Positions 45,352-53,665 of a stretch of 64,000 bases of DNA are shown one piece after another. The stretch is from contig NZ_CP103057.1 in NCBI RefSeq assembly GCF_025231525.1, positions 2,614,501-2,678,500 of the forward strand, read 5' to 3'. Origin of the DNA: Sphingomonas endolithica. GTDB taxonomy: Bacteria; Pseudomonadota; Alphaproteobacteria; Sphingomonadales; Sphingomonadaceae. Each line of letters starts with the position of its first letter. Positions within the stretch are counted from its first letter, which is position 1. The notes under the pieces are model-generated. The model did no database searches. It was not told the DNA's origin and saw nothing but the letters and a program-made list of their open reading frames with translations. The position numbers and the translations under genes were made by a program.

Positions 45352-46365
45352 TTAGCTGGCGGCGCTGGTCTTGAAGAACGGGTTGGCGGCGTTGACGCCG
45401 TTGGAGAAGAAGCCGCCGCTCGTGGTGGCCGTACGGTTGAGATAGACGATGTTGAGCACCTGGCCGGGCGAGCGGCTGAAGGCGATGCCGTCGCCGTCGG
45501 TCGGCACGATATTGGCGTCCGCCGCGCTGCTGCCGATGCCCTGGTCGCGATCGATGCCGCCATCCAGGCCGTCGCGCGCGTCGGATATCTGCTGCGCCGG
45601 AACGAACAGGCCCTTGCGCGACAGGGTCGTGCGGATGATCGCGGAGTGATAGGCCTCCGCCGCGAGCAGGCCGGCCGCGGCCTCCAGGAACGTCCTGCTG
45701 CGGAGCAACGGGGCGGCCCCCTTGTACGCGGTCACGCCGACATCCTCGAAGATGTAGGCGGCGAGCAGGAAGCTGTTGTCGTCGCGGTACGGATCGTAGC
45801 TGTCGTCAACGGCGATGCCGGCCGCACGCGCCGCGGCGGTGAAGGCACCGCCGGCGCCACCGGCGATGTTGATGTTGGGCATCGGCACGACGGTGGTGCC
45901 GATCGTCTTGCGCAGGAAATCGACATGCGCGCGTTCGTCAGCGGCGATCTCGCGGGCATATTGGCCGACCAGCGGGTCGCCGAACGTGACCTGCTTGCCA
46001 CCGGTGACGGTGCCGGGCGTGCCCGTGGCGTTGGTGCCTGCGGCGAGCGATGCCGCCGGAAGCCCTGCGCCGGTGGCGGCGAAGGAATAGAATTGCGCCT
46101 CGAGATATTCGAGGTTCAGCGCGAAGTTGAGGATGTCGCCATCGCCGATCGCGCTGGTCGCGGTCGAGGTCGGCGTCGGGGTGACGCTGGAGGTCGGCGT
46201 CGGGGTGGGCGAATCGTCGTCATCGCCGCCACCGCAGGCGGCGAGCAGCGAGGTGGCGCCGGCAACAGCGGCGACGCTGCTGGCCTGGCGCAGGAAACGG
46301 CGGCGATCGTCACGCCGGGCAGCGCCGGCTTCGAGGACGATGTTGAGCTTTTCGGTGTCGTTCAT
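45352..46365 (-). CDS. Tat-exported ferritin-like lipoprotein (desiccation-related Pcc13-62 type)
   Basis: This 337-residue protein has a twin-arginine signal (DDRRRFLRQASSVAAVAG) ending in the lipobox-like LLAACGGG, then a Ser/Thr/Pro linker. The Ferritin_2 domain shows FALNLEYLEAQFYSF, EIAADERAHVDFLR and LLAAEAYHSAIIR, carrying the Glu and His pairs of a di-iron helix bundle. The family is related to plant desiccation protein Pcc13-62; the function is unproven. It is a paralogue of the next gene upstream. Confidence 0.88.
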   Translation of the reverse strand: MNDTEKLNIVLEAGAARRDDRRRFLRQASSVAAVAGATSLLAACGGGDDDDSPTPTPTSSVTPTPTSTATSAIGDGDILNFALNLEYLEAQFYSFAATGAGLPAASLAAGTNATGTPGTVTGGKQVTFGDPLVGQYAREIAADERAHVDFLRKTIGTTVVPMPNINIAGGAGGAFTAAARAAGIAVDDSYDPYRDDNSFLLAAYIFEDVGVTAYKGAAPLLRSRTFLEAAAGLLAAEAYHSAIIRTTLSRKGLFVPAQQISDARDGLDGGIDRDQGIGSSAADANIVPTDGDGIAFSRSPGQVLNIVYLNRTATTSGGFFSNGVNAANPFFKTSAAS

Positions 46366-46432
46366 CGGGTGAAACTCCCCAGAATAGGTGTCGCCAAGGC
46401 TGGCGGAAGCATGGTCGCGGGCGGGATCCGGC

Positions 46433-47401
46433 TCAGCCGCTGGCAGCGCTGGTCTTGATCGTGCCGTTGAGGCCGGCGGGGAAGAAGCCACCCAACGTGG
46501 CCTGCGCCTTGTTGAGATACACGATGTTGAGGACCTGACCCGTGGTGCGGCTATAGGTGAGGCCGTCGCCGTTAGTCGGCACCAGGTTCGAGGCGATCGC
46601 CGCACCCGTGCCGGTCGCCGAGATGCCCTGATCGAGATCCTCGGTGCCATCCAACGCGTCGCGCGCATCGGAGATCGCATCCGCCGAGGTGCGCAGCGAC
46701 GGGGTGTCGAGCCCTCTGGCATAGAGCGAGGTGCGGATCAGCCCGGCATGATAGGCCTCGGTGGCGAGGATGCCGGCCGATGCCTCGATGAAGACGGGGT
46801 TGGTGAGCAGCGGCGCGGCACCCTTGTAGGCGGAGACGCCGACATCGGCGAAGATGAACGCGCCGAGCAGGAAGCTGTTGGCGTTCTCATACGGGTTGAA
46901 GGCGACGCCCGGCCCGACCAGACCGGCGGCACGCGCCGCGGTGCTGAATGCGCCGGTCGGCGCGACGCCGATGTCGATCGAGGGCATCGAGACCTTGGCG
47001 GTGCCGAGCTGCGAGCGGAGATAGGCGACGTGGGCGACCTCGTCAGCGGCGATCTCGCGGGCATAGGCCTGCACCGCGGCATCGCCGAAGTTGACCTGCT
47101 GGCCTGGGGTCAGCGTGCCGCGCGCGGTGGTGCCGTCGAGCAGGTTCTCGGGGAGGCCGGTGCCGTTGACGGCGTAGGAGTAGAATTGCGCCTCGAGATA
47201 TTCGAGGTTCAGCGCGAAGTTGAGGACGTCGGCGTCGGTCAGCGTCTGTGCCGTCGCGACACCGCCCAGGGTAACCGCCGCCGCGCCCGCGCCGGCAACC
47301 GCCGCTGCGCCGAACGCCGCCTTGAAGAAGTCGCGCCGCTCGTTGCGGCGTTCGACGCGGTTTTCGAACGCTTCGATCAACTGCTGGTTGGTATCGGTCA
47401 T
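46433..47401 (-). CDS. Tat-exported ferritin-like protein (desiccation-related Pcc13-62 type)
   Basis: This 322-residue paralogue of the previous gene shares FALNLEYLEAQFYSY, EIAADEVAHVAYLR and ILATEAYHAGLIRT. The N-terminus has a Tat signal (RRDFFKAAFGAAAVAGAG), but no lipobox Cys, so this copy should be soluble in the periplasm where the other may be lipid-anchored. GGGAGA lies upstream of the ATG at 47401. The two genes are 67 bases apart and probably co-transcribed. Confidence 0.88.
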   Translation of the reverse strand: MTDTNQQLIEAFENRVERRNERRDFFKAAFGAAAVAGAGAAAVTLGGVATAQTLTDADVLNFALNLEYLEAQFYSYAVNGTGLPENLLDGTTARGTLTPGQQVNFGDAAVQAYAREIAADEVAHVAYLRSQLGTAKVSMPSIDIGVAPTGAFSTAARAAGLVGPGVAFNPYENANSFLLGAFIFADVGVSAYKGAAPLLTNPVFIEASAGILATEAYHAGLIRTSLYARGLDTPSLRTSADAISDARDALDGTEDLDQGISATGTGAAIASNLVPTNGDGLTYSRTTGQVLNIVYLNKAQATLGGFFPAGLNGTIKTSAASG

Positions 47402-47608
47402 GACCAATGGTCTCCCTATATTCGCGGCGGTTACGCGACGACAGACTGCCCGAATCCGCCACTCAGGCCAGTCGATCGGCAGAACCACGCGGAGGTGCCG
47501 ACACGGTTATGGGGATGCCTAGAGGTGACGGCCGATGTCAACCGGATACGCCGATTTGCGCGCCGAGCCGTGCTACAGCTGCAGCGTCTGGTCGCCCAGA
47601 AACGGCTT

Positions 47609-47651
47609 CGCCGCCCGTACCTGGCATCGGCGATACCAGGTACGGGCGGCG
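47609..47651 (-). terminator. Long perfect hairpin downstream of the MipA gene
   Basis: CGCCGCCCGTACCTGG pairs perfectly (16 bp) with CCAGGTACGGGCGGCG around an 11-base loop. It starts about 40 bases after the MipA stop codon. There is no T-run, so it may act as a 3' stability structure or assisted terminator. Confidence 0.6.
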
Positions 47652-47691
47652 AGGTTGGATATCATCGTGCAGCGTTGCCGCTACGCTGGGT

Positions 47692-48576
47692 TCAGAAAGT
47701 GTATGCCAGGCCGACCGCGCCGATCAGCTGGTCACGATCGCCGGCGATGCGCGTCACCGGGCTGTCGGCGAAATCGTTGAGCAGCTTCGAATAGGAGCCA
47801 CCGGCAACGAGCGACAGGCCGTGCAGCAGATCGCCGGTCAGCGAGTAGGTGGCCAGCGCGCTCACCGAATAGTTCTTCCAGCCCTTGCCGGCATTGTAGG
47901 TCGGCAACGTGCTGGCCAGCGAGCCTGCGGGCGTGACGCTGAAATAGGTATCGGCATATTCGCCGCCGACATAGGTCGCACCGACGGACAGGCCGACGAA
48001 CGCCTTGCGGCTGAGCGGCGTGCCGTAATTGATCTGCGGCGTGATCAGGTAGCTCTTGTGCGCCTTGTTGACGTCCTGCGTGTAGGCAACGCTGACACCG
48101 AGAGTATCATAATCCGACGTGATGACGCCGGTGCGCGCGATGCCGACATAGCCGCCGAGCTCGATCGCGGTGTCACGCTTGCCGAGTGCCTCGACGCGCT
48201 TATCGTCGATGCTCTTGCGGCTGGTGCGATCCGTATTGACGCCGACCACCGGGCCGAGCTGGAAGTCAAGGCCAGGGCCGGACGCATTGGGCACCAGATC
48301 GACGAACAGGCGGGCGCCACGAGTCGAGAAGTTGATCCCCGAGATCGAGCCGCGGATCGCGGCGGCGGGGATGATGCGGTTCTTGTCCGAGCCTTCGTAG
48401 CTCGGCACCGTTGCGGCACCGACCGCAATGGTCAGGCTGTCACCGCCGGTGGCGATATCCGCCGCGGGCGAGGATGGCTGTGCTGCATCGCTGGTGTCCT
48501 GCGCCATGGCGGGCAGGCTGGCCAAGGCGGCGGCGCCGGCGAGAACGGGGGCGATAAGGCGAATGGTCGAGCGCAA
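47692..48576 (-). CDS. MipA/OmpV family outer-membrane protein
   Basis: This 294-residue beta-barrel protein has a signal peptide (to about ALASLPAMAQ). Short amphipathic strands follow, including AAIRGSISGINFSTRGARLF, YVGIARTGVI and the C-terminal strand IGAVGLAYTF with terminal Phe, the usual signal for outer-membrane insertion. Family members scaffold murein synthases or respond to stress and antibiotics. The start is TTG at 48576, with GGAG nine bases upstream and no better ATG. Confidence 0.88.
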   Translation of the reverse strand: MRSTIRLIAPVLAGAAALASLPAMAQDTSDAAQPSSPAADIATGGDSLTIAVGAATVPSYEGSDKNRIIPAAAIRGSISGINFSTRGARLFVDLVPNASGPGLDFQLGPVVGVNTDRTSRKSIDDKRVEALGKRDTAIELGGYVGIARTGVITSDYDTLGVSVAYTQDVNKAHKSYLITPQINYGTPLSRKAFVGLSVGATYVGGEYADTYFSVTPAGSLASTLPTYNAGKGWKNYSVSALATYSLTGDLLHGLSLVAGGSYSKLLNDFADSPVTRIAGDRDQLIGAVGLAYTF

Positions 48577-48654
48577 GTGCGATACTCCACGAGATGGGGC
48601 GAGATGGTTTCAGGCGCGTAACGCCTTTTAGTATATTTGGCTCCTGCAGGCCAA

Positions 48655-49083
48655 TTACAGCATGTACTTCATACGAACGTGTTGCGCATCTGCACCACTG
48701 GCGAGCGCGAAGCGTGCAGCGGCAAAACGCGGCGGGCCGAAGCCGATCGCCGGATTGCGCGAGAAACCGAAGCCCTCGCGCGGGATGCCGAGCAGCGTAT
48801 CGAGTTTGTGATTGTCGTTTTCGTCATGGATCACGGCAATGGCGTAATCACCCATCGGCAGTGCGGCGAACGTCATCTTCGACTGTGTGGCGGGCACGGA
48901 CCGGGTGACGGCCCGCGCATCGTCGATACAGGCGGGAAAGTTCTTGGGGTCGGCCGTCAGGCACAGGCGCAGCATGCCCTTGGACGAGCGCAGCTTCGCA
49001 ACGTCGACGTGCAGGTCAGCGACCGGCATCGCCCCCGGCAGCCACGCCAGCAGCAGCGCGCCCGCCGCGGCGCGGCGAATCAC
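48655..49083 (-). CDS. DUF2141 exported protein
   Basis: This 142-residue protein has a signal peptide (RRAAAGALLLAWLPGAMPVA) and then the DUF2141 beta-sandwich pattern KGMLRLCLTADPKNFPAC, PMGDYAIAVIHDENDNHKLD and GIPREGFGFSRNP. The open frame extends to 49167, but the GTG at 49083 gives a normal signal peptide with its basic N-terminus. It overlaps the end of the hydroxylase gene by 68 bases, suggesting coupled translation. DUF2141 genes often accompany carotenoid genes in sphingomonads; the role is unknown. Confidence 0.82.
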   Translation of the reverse strand: MIRRAAAGALLLAWLPGAMPVADLHVDVAKLRSSKGMLRLCLTADPKNFPACIDDARAVTRSVPATQSKMTFAALPMGDYAIAVIHDENDNHKLDTLLGIPREGFGFSRNPAIGFGPPRFAAARFALASGADAQHVRMKYML

Positions 49084-49801
49084 GGAACTGCCCGATGCCC
49101 TGGTCCGTGCCGCAAAGCCGATCCCAGAAACGGAAATAAAGCCCATAATTGCACCTGTACCGCTCATGATGGCGCTGGTGATGGCTGGCCGTGATGAGCC
49201 ACCCGCCGAGGCGCCCTTGCCACATCGCAGCCGGAAACATTTCCCAGCCCATGTGATTGGTCACACCCATAACGGTCATCACCGTCAGTACTACCCCCAG
49301 GCCGGCGACGTGGATCGGAATGAGGAACACCAGTAGCGGAATTACCACAGCCCCGGTCAGTGCCTCGATCGGGTGGAATGCCATCGCCGCCCAGGCGGTC
49401 GGCGGGCGGCTGGCATGGTGGAGGGCATGCGCGAGCTTGAACGGTTTCGGTCGATGCATCCAGCGATGCGTCCAGTAGAACCAGGTATCGTGCGCGAAGA
49501 GATACAGGAGTACCGATAGCGGCGCATACCACAAGGGATAGGCATGTATGTCGGTGTAGATCCGTGTCCAGCCGTGATTCTGCCAGCCCCAGGCGACGAC
49601 GCCCGCCGGCACGCCGTAGATCGCGGCCGAGGCCAGGCTCCAGACGATCTCGCGGCGCATCTGCTTGTCGAGGCCGGTGTACAGCCCGGGATGGCGCATC
49701 CGAGTCGCCGCGGCGAACGCGCCGCTGACGATCAGGTAGCGCACGCCGACGATCGCCGTCATCGCGGCGGCGGAAAGCAGGATGGCGAGCATGACGGTCA
49801 T
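49016..49801 (-). CDS. Sterol desaturase/fatty acid hydroxylase superfamily membrane protein
   Basis: This 261-residue membrane enzyme has the three His boxes of the di-iron hydroxylase superfamily: HDTWFYWTHRWMH, HALHHAS and HHQRHHERY. Four or so membrane helices surround them. It is longer than, and unlike, CrtZ beta-carotene hydroxylases, so its substrate could be a fatty acid, sterol-like lipid or carotenoid. It is divergent from crtY across 377 bases. The C-terminal 20 residues, rich in Arg, Gly and Ala, are encoded by the overlap with the DUF2141 gene and may be of little value. Confidence 0.85.
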   Translation of the reverse strand: MTVMLAILLSAAAMTAIVGVRYLIVSGAFAAATRMRHPGLYTGLDKQMRREIVWSLASAAIYGVPAGVVAWGWQNHGWTRIYTDIHAYPLWYAPLSVLLYLFAHDTWFYWTHRWMHRPKPFKLAHALHHASRPPTAWAAMAFHPIEALTGAVVIPLLVFLIPIHVAGLGVVLTVMTVMGVTNHMGWEMFPAAMWQGRLGGWLITASHHQRHHERYRCNYGLYFRFWDRLCGTDQGIGQFRDSPRRGGRAAAGVAAGGDAGR

Positions 49802-49940
49802 GGCGGGCGTATAGCGCAGTGGGGAGCGGGCACCTAGGACAGATCGATTGTCGGCGGCGCGGCGCCGCGCCGCGGGTCTGCGGGTGCGTTCGCATCAGCC
49901 GAAGCCGTCATGATCTCATGCCAATTGTGCATTTTACTTC

Positions 49941-50020
49941 CGTTCTCCCGCGAAAGCGGGAGCCCAGGGTTATTGAGGGATACGCTTGTGGCCCTGGGCC
50001 CCCGCTTTCGCGGGGGAACG
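49941..50020. repeat. Palindromic repeat, family II
   Basis: Arms CGTTCTCCCGCGAAAGCGGG and CCCGCTTTCGCGGGGGAACG enclose CCCAGGG and CCCTGGG sub-arms. It lies in the divergent region between the hydroxylase gene and crtY, so it may influence either promoter. Confidence 0.85.
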
Positions 50021-50178
50021 AGACGATCATGAAGGTTGCTGGCTCGCACCACGCCAAGAGCGCATCTCGCGTCCAACTCCGCGCTGCGTCCCGGCAGGTC
50101 GTCCCAGCCGCGGGGCTGGCCACCACAAACGACCGATCCGCCCTTGCGTGCCTTCGCGGATGCGGTACGCGCTTCCCG

Positions 50179-51345
50179 ATGGCGACCATCATCTCATGCG
50201 ACGTCGCGATCGTCGGCGCGGGCCTTGCCGGCGGGCTGACCGCGCTGGCACTGAAACGCAAGCACCCTGCACTCGACATCCGACTGATCGACTCAGCGAC
50301 CGACATCGGCGGCAATCATCTCTGGTCGTTCTTCGGCAGCGACGTGGACGCGGCCGATCGCTGGATCGTCGCGCCGCTGATCAGCTATGGGTGGCGCCAG
50401 TACGATATCGCCTTTCCGGCGCACCAGCGGCAGATCACGGCCAGCTATTATTCGATCGAATCCGAACGCCTGGACACGGTCGTGCGCGCGGCCTTCCCAT
50501 CGCAGGCCCTGCTGCTCGGTCGCCAGGTGCTGGATATCAGCGCGACATCCGTGGTGCTGACCGATGGGGACGTGATCCAGGCCAAGGGCGTGATCGATGC
50601 GCGCGGCCCGGCCAAGCTGTCGCTGCTCGATTGCGGCTGGCAGAAGTTCGTCGGGCGCGAATTCCGGCTGGCTGAGCCGCACGACGATCCGCGACCGATG
50701 GTGATGGATGCCACCGTGCCGCAGATCGATGGCTATCGCTTCCTGTATTGCCTGCCCTTGTCGGTGACGCGGATGTTCGTCGAGGATACCTATTACAGCG
50801 ACACGCCCGATCTCGATCCTGCCGTATTGGCCGATCGCCTCGACAGCTATGTCGCGGCGCGCGGCTGGCAGATCGAGCAGGCCCGGCGCGACGAGGCCGG
50901 CGTGTTGCCGGTGGTGATGGGGGGCGATTTCGAGGCTTATTGGCGGTCGGGCGGCGTCGGGATCGCCAAGGCCGGGATGCGGGCCGGGCTGTTCCACCCA
51001 ACGACCGGCTATTCGCTGCCCGATGCGGTACGCACCGCCAGCCTGATCGCGGGCTCCCGAGACATGTCGGGCAAGGCGCTGCACGATCTGACCCACGGCT
51101 TGGCCCGTCGGGAGTGGCGCCGACGCGGTTTCTACCGCATGCTCGACAAGATGTTGTTCCGTGCAGCCGAGCCCGGGGAACGCTATCGGGTGCTCGAACG
51201 CTTCTATCGCCTTGATCCGCAGCTTATAGGGCGGTTCTATTCAGGACGCTCGACCATGACCGACAAGGCACGCATTCTCACCGGCAAGCCGCCGGTACCG
51301 ATCGGGCGGGCGCTGCGCGCGATTGCCGGCGGGAGTGCATCATGA
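50179..51345 (+). CDS. crtY: Lycopene beta-cyclase CrtY
   Basis: This 388-residue flavoprotein-like enzyme cyclises lycopene ends to beta-carotene. It has the dinucleotide motif VAIVGAGLAGGLTALALKRK, GGNHLWSFF, the cyclase segment YRFLYCLPLS with MFVEDTYYSD, and FHPTTGYSLPDAV. The ATG at 50179 matches family starts, although it lacks a strong ribosome-binding site; an in-frame ATG at 50029 would add 50 unrelated residues. Its stop overlaps the crtI start (ATGA). Confidence 0.93.
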   Translation: MATIISCDVAIVGAGLAGGLTALALKRKHPALDIRLIDSATDIGGNHLWSFFGSDVDAADRWIVAPLISYGWRQYDIAFPAHQRQITASYYSIESERLDTVVRAAFPSQALLLGRQVLDISATSVVLTDGDVIQAKGVIDARGPAKLSLLDCGWQKFVGREFRLAEPHDDPRPMVMDATVPQIDGYRFLYCLPLSVTRMFVEDTYYSDTPDLDPAVLADRLDSYVAARGWQIEQARRDEAGVLPVVMGGDFEAYWRSGGVGIAKAGMRAGLFHPTTGYSLPDAVRTASLIAGSRDMSGKALHDLTHGLARREWRRRGFYRMLDKMLFRAAEPGERYRVLERFYRLDPQLIGRFYSGRSTMTDKARILTGKPPVPIGRALRAIAGGSAS

Positions 51346-52832
51346 ATCCGGCACCACGTTCCGCAATCGTCATCGGCGGCGGTTTCGGCGGACTGGCGCT
51401 CGGCATCCGGCTGCAATCGGCCGGCGTCGAGACGACCATCGTCGAGGCGCGCGACAAGGCCGGCGGGCGCGCTTATGTGTGGGAGAAGGACGGCTTCACC
51501 TTCGATGCCGGGCCGACCGTGATCACCGATCCGGCGTGCCTGCAGGAATTGTGGGCGTTGACCGGGCGCGACATGGCCGAGGACGTGACGCTGGCTCCGG
51601 TGCAGCCTTTCTACCGGCTCAACTGGGTCGATGGGGTCAATTTCGATTACACCAACGACGATGCGTTGCTGAATGCGCAGATCGCGCAGCTCAACCCCGA
51701 CGATGTCGCGGGTTATGCCAAGTTCCTCGATTATTCGGCCGGCGTGTTCAAGGAAGGCTATGAGAAGCTCGGCCATGTCGCGTTTCTCGACTTCGCCTCG
51801 ATGATCAAGGCCGCGCCGGCCCTCGCCAAGTACCAGGCGTGGCGATCGGTCTATTCGATCGTGTCGAGCTACGTGAAGGACGAGCATCTTCGCCAGGCGC
51901 TGAGCTTTCACACCTTGCTGGTCGGCGGCAATCCGATGACCACCAGTGCGATCTATGCGCTGATCCACAAGCTGGAGCGCGATGGTGGCGTGTGGTTCGC
52001 GATGGGCGGCACGAACCGGCTGATCGCGGGCATGGTGACGCATTTCGAGCGGCTGGGCGGTACGCTGAAGCTGGCCGATCCGGTGACCAGCATCGAGACG
52101 CTGGGCGACCGTGCGACGGGGGTGACGACCGCGAGCGGCTGGAGCGGCACTGCCGACATGATCGCCTGCAATGGCGACGTGATGCACATCTACAAGGATC
52201 TGCTGAAGACCAGCCGGTCGGGCCAGCGCACCAAGGCGAAGCTGGAGCGCAAGCGCTATTCGCCGTCGCTGTTCGTGGTGCATTTCGGGATCAAGGGCAC
52301 GTGGCCCGGCATCCCGCACCACATGATCCTGTTCGGGCCGCGCTATAAGGGGCTGCTCGCCGATCTGTACGATACCGGCATCTTGCCGGAGGATTTCTCG
52401 CTGTATCTGCACCATCCGACCGTCACCGACCCGAGCCTGGCGCCGGATGGGCATTCGACCTTCTACGTGCTGAGCCCGGTGCCGCATCTGGGCAAGTTCC
52501 CGGTCGATTGGACGGAGATCGGGCCGATCCTGGAGAAGCGCATCCTGGACGAGGTGGGGCGGCGGCTGATCCCCGACATTCACGAGCGGATCGTGACGAA
52601 GTTCCACTATACGCCGGACGACTTCAAACAGGACCTGAACGCGCATCTGGGCAGTGCCTTCAGCCTGGAGCCGATCCTGACGCAGAGCGCGTGGTTCCGC
52701 GTGCACAACCGCGACGACCATATCCCCAATTTGTATTTCGTCGGCGCGGGCACGCATCCGGGAGCGGGCATTCCGGGCGTCGTCGGGAGCGCCAAGGCGA
52801 CGGCGGCGCTGATGCTGGAGGCGCCGCAGTGA
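51342..52832 (+). CDS. crtI: Phytoene desaturase CrtI
   Basis: This 496-residue enzyme introduces the double bonds that turn phytoene into lycopene, with FAD as cofactor. It has AIVIGGGFGGLALGIRL, GGRAYVWEKDGFTFDAGPT, and the C-terminal FVGAGTHPGAGIPGVVGSAK typical of bacterial CrtI. Translation is coupled to crtY by a 4-base overlap. A repeat and a LOG-family gene separate it from crtB. Confidence 0.96.
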   Translation: MNPAPRSAIVIGGGFGGLALGIRLQSAGVETTIVEARDKAGGRAYVWEKDGFTFDAGPTVITDPACLQELWALTGRDMAEDVTLAPVQPFYRLNWVDGVNFDYTNDDALLNAQIAQLNPDDVAGYAKFLDYSAGVFKEGYEKLGHVAFLDFASMIKAAPALAKYQAWRSVYSIVSSYVKDEHLRQALSFHTLLVGGNPMTTSAIYALIHKLERDGGVWFAMGGTNRLIAGMVTHFERLGGTLKLADPVTSIETLGDRATGVTTASGWSGTADMIACNGDVMHIYKDLLKTSRSGQRTKAKLERKRYSPSLFVVHFGIKGTWPGIPHHMILFGPRYKGLLADLYDTGILPEDFSLYLHHPTVTDPSLAPDGHSTFYVLSPVPHLGKFPVDWTEIGPILEKRILDEVGRRLIPDIHERIVTKFHYTPDDFKQDLNAHLGSAFSLEPILTQSAWFRVHNRDDHIPNLYFVGAGTHPGAGIPGVVGSAKATAALMLEAPQ

Positions 52833-52845
52833 CGACCGTTGCAAA

Positions 52846-52963
52846 CCTTCCCGGCACGGGGAGGTGGCATGCGCAGCATGACGGAGGGAGCGGGCCGGTA
52901 GCGCTGCGCTCGCGGAGGGCCCCCTCCACCAGCTTCGCTGGTCCCCCTCGTGCCGGGGAGGAG
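52846..52963. repeat. Palindromic repeat, family IV, upstream of LOG gene
   Basis: Arms CTTCCCGGCACGGGGAGG and CTCGTGCCGGGGAGGAG, with inner CCACCAGCTTCGCTGGTC. Its right arm contains the only Shine-Dalgarno-like sequence (GGGGAGG) for the GTG start at 52969. Confidence 0.85.
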
Positions 52964-52968
52964 TGCAA

Positions 52969-53550
52969 GTGAAGCGTCTGGCGATTTATTGCGGGTCGGC
53001 GACGCCGGCCGATCCGGTCTATATCGAGTCCGCCCGTCATGTCGGTCGCACGCTGGCGGAGCGTGGGATCGGCGTGGTCTATGGCGGCGGGCGGCTCGGG
53101 CTGATGGGCGCGGTTGCGGATAGTGCGCTGGAAGCCGGCGGTGAGGTGATCGGGATCATCCCGCAGGCGCTGGTCGATCTGGAAGTGGCGCATCAGGGCT
53201 GCACGGAACTGCATGTCGTGGAGACGATGCACCAGCGCAAGCAGGCGTTCACCGATCTCAGCGACGGCTTCGTCAACCTGCCGGGTGGCACGGGGACGAT
53301 GGACGAATTGTGGGAGGCGTTGAGCTGGGCGCAGCTTGGCTATCATGTCAAGCCGGTCGGGCTGCTGAATATCGCCGGCTATTACGATCACCTGATCGAC
53401 TTTTACGCGAAGATGGGCGAGGTCGGTTTCCTGCGGCCGCAGCATCAAAATGTGATGATCATGGACGACGCGCTGGAAGGCTTGCTGGAGCAGATGGCGG
53501 CGCATGTGCCGTTGCACACGATCACCAAGATGAAGGCGAGCGATCTTTGA
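52969..53550 (+). CDS. LOG family protein (nucleoside 5'-monophosphate phosphoribohydrolase)
   Basis: This 193-residue Rossmann-fold protein of the LOG/TIGR00730 family hydrolyses the N-glycosidic bond of (cytokinin) nucleoside monophosphates. The motif PGGTGTMDELWEALSW, together with VYGGGRLGLMGAVADSAL, is diagnostic, and ETMHQRKQAF holds the catalytic Arg-Lys region. The GTG at 52969 lies 7 bases after GGGGAGG of the repeat arm. It sits between crtI and crtB, flanked on both sides by palindromic repeats. Confidence 0.9.
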   Translation: MKRLAIYCGSATPADPVYIESARHVGRTLAERGIGVVYGGGRLGLMGAVADSALEAGGEVIGIIPQALVDLEVAHQGCTELHVVETMHQRKQAFTDLSDGFVNLPGGTGTMDELWEALSWAQLGYHVKPVGLLNIAGYYDHLIDFYAKMGEVGFLRPQHQNVMIMDDALEGLLEQMAAHVPLHTITKMKASDL

Positions 53551-53557
53551 AGGCCTT

Positions 53558-53663
53558 GTTCCCCGGCGTAGGCCGGGGTCCAGTCGGGAGGCAGCAATTG
53601 GCTGGCGGCGCGCTTCGTTACCTGGACCTTCGCAACTGGGCCCCGGCCTGCGCCGGGGAACAG
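53558..53663. repeat. Palindromic repeat, family V, upstream of crtB
   Basis: Arms GTTCCCCGGCGTAGGCCGGG and CCCCGGCCTGCGCCGGGGAAC around a 65-base centre. The right arm ends 2-3 bases before the crtB ATG, so its GGGGAA serves as the only ribosome-binding-like sequence. Confidence 0.85.
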
Positions 53664-53665
53664 CT

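Noticed and set aside
49016-49801. Calling the hydroxylase CrtZ
   Set aside because: It is about 100 residues longer than CrtZ and its sequence follows the sterol-desaturase branch, although both share His boxes.
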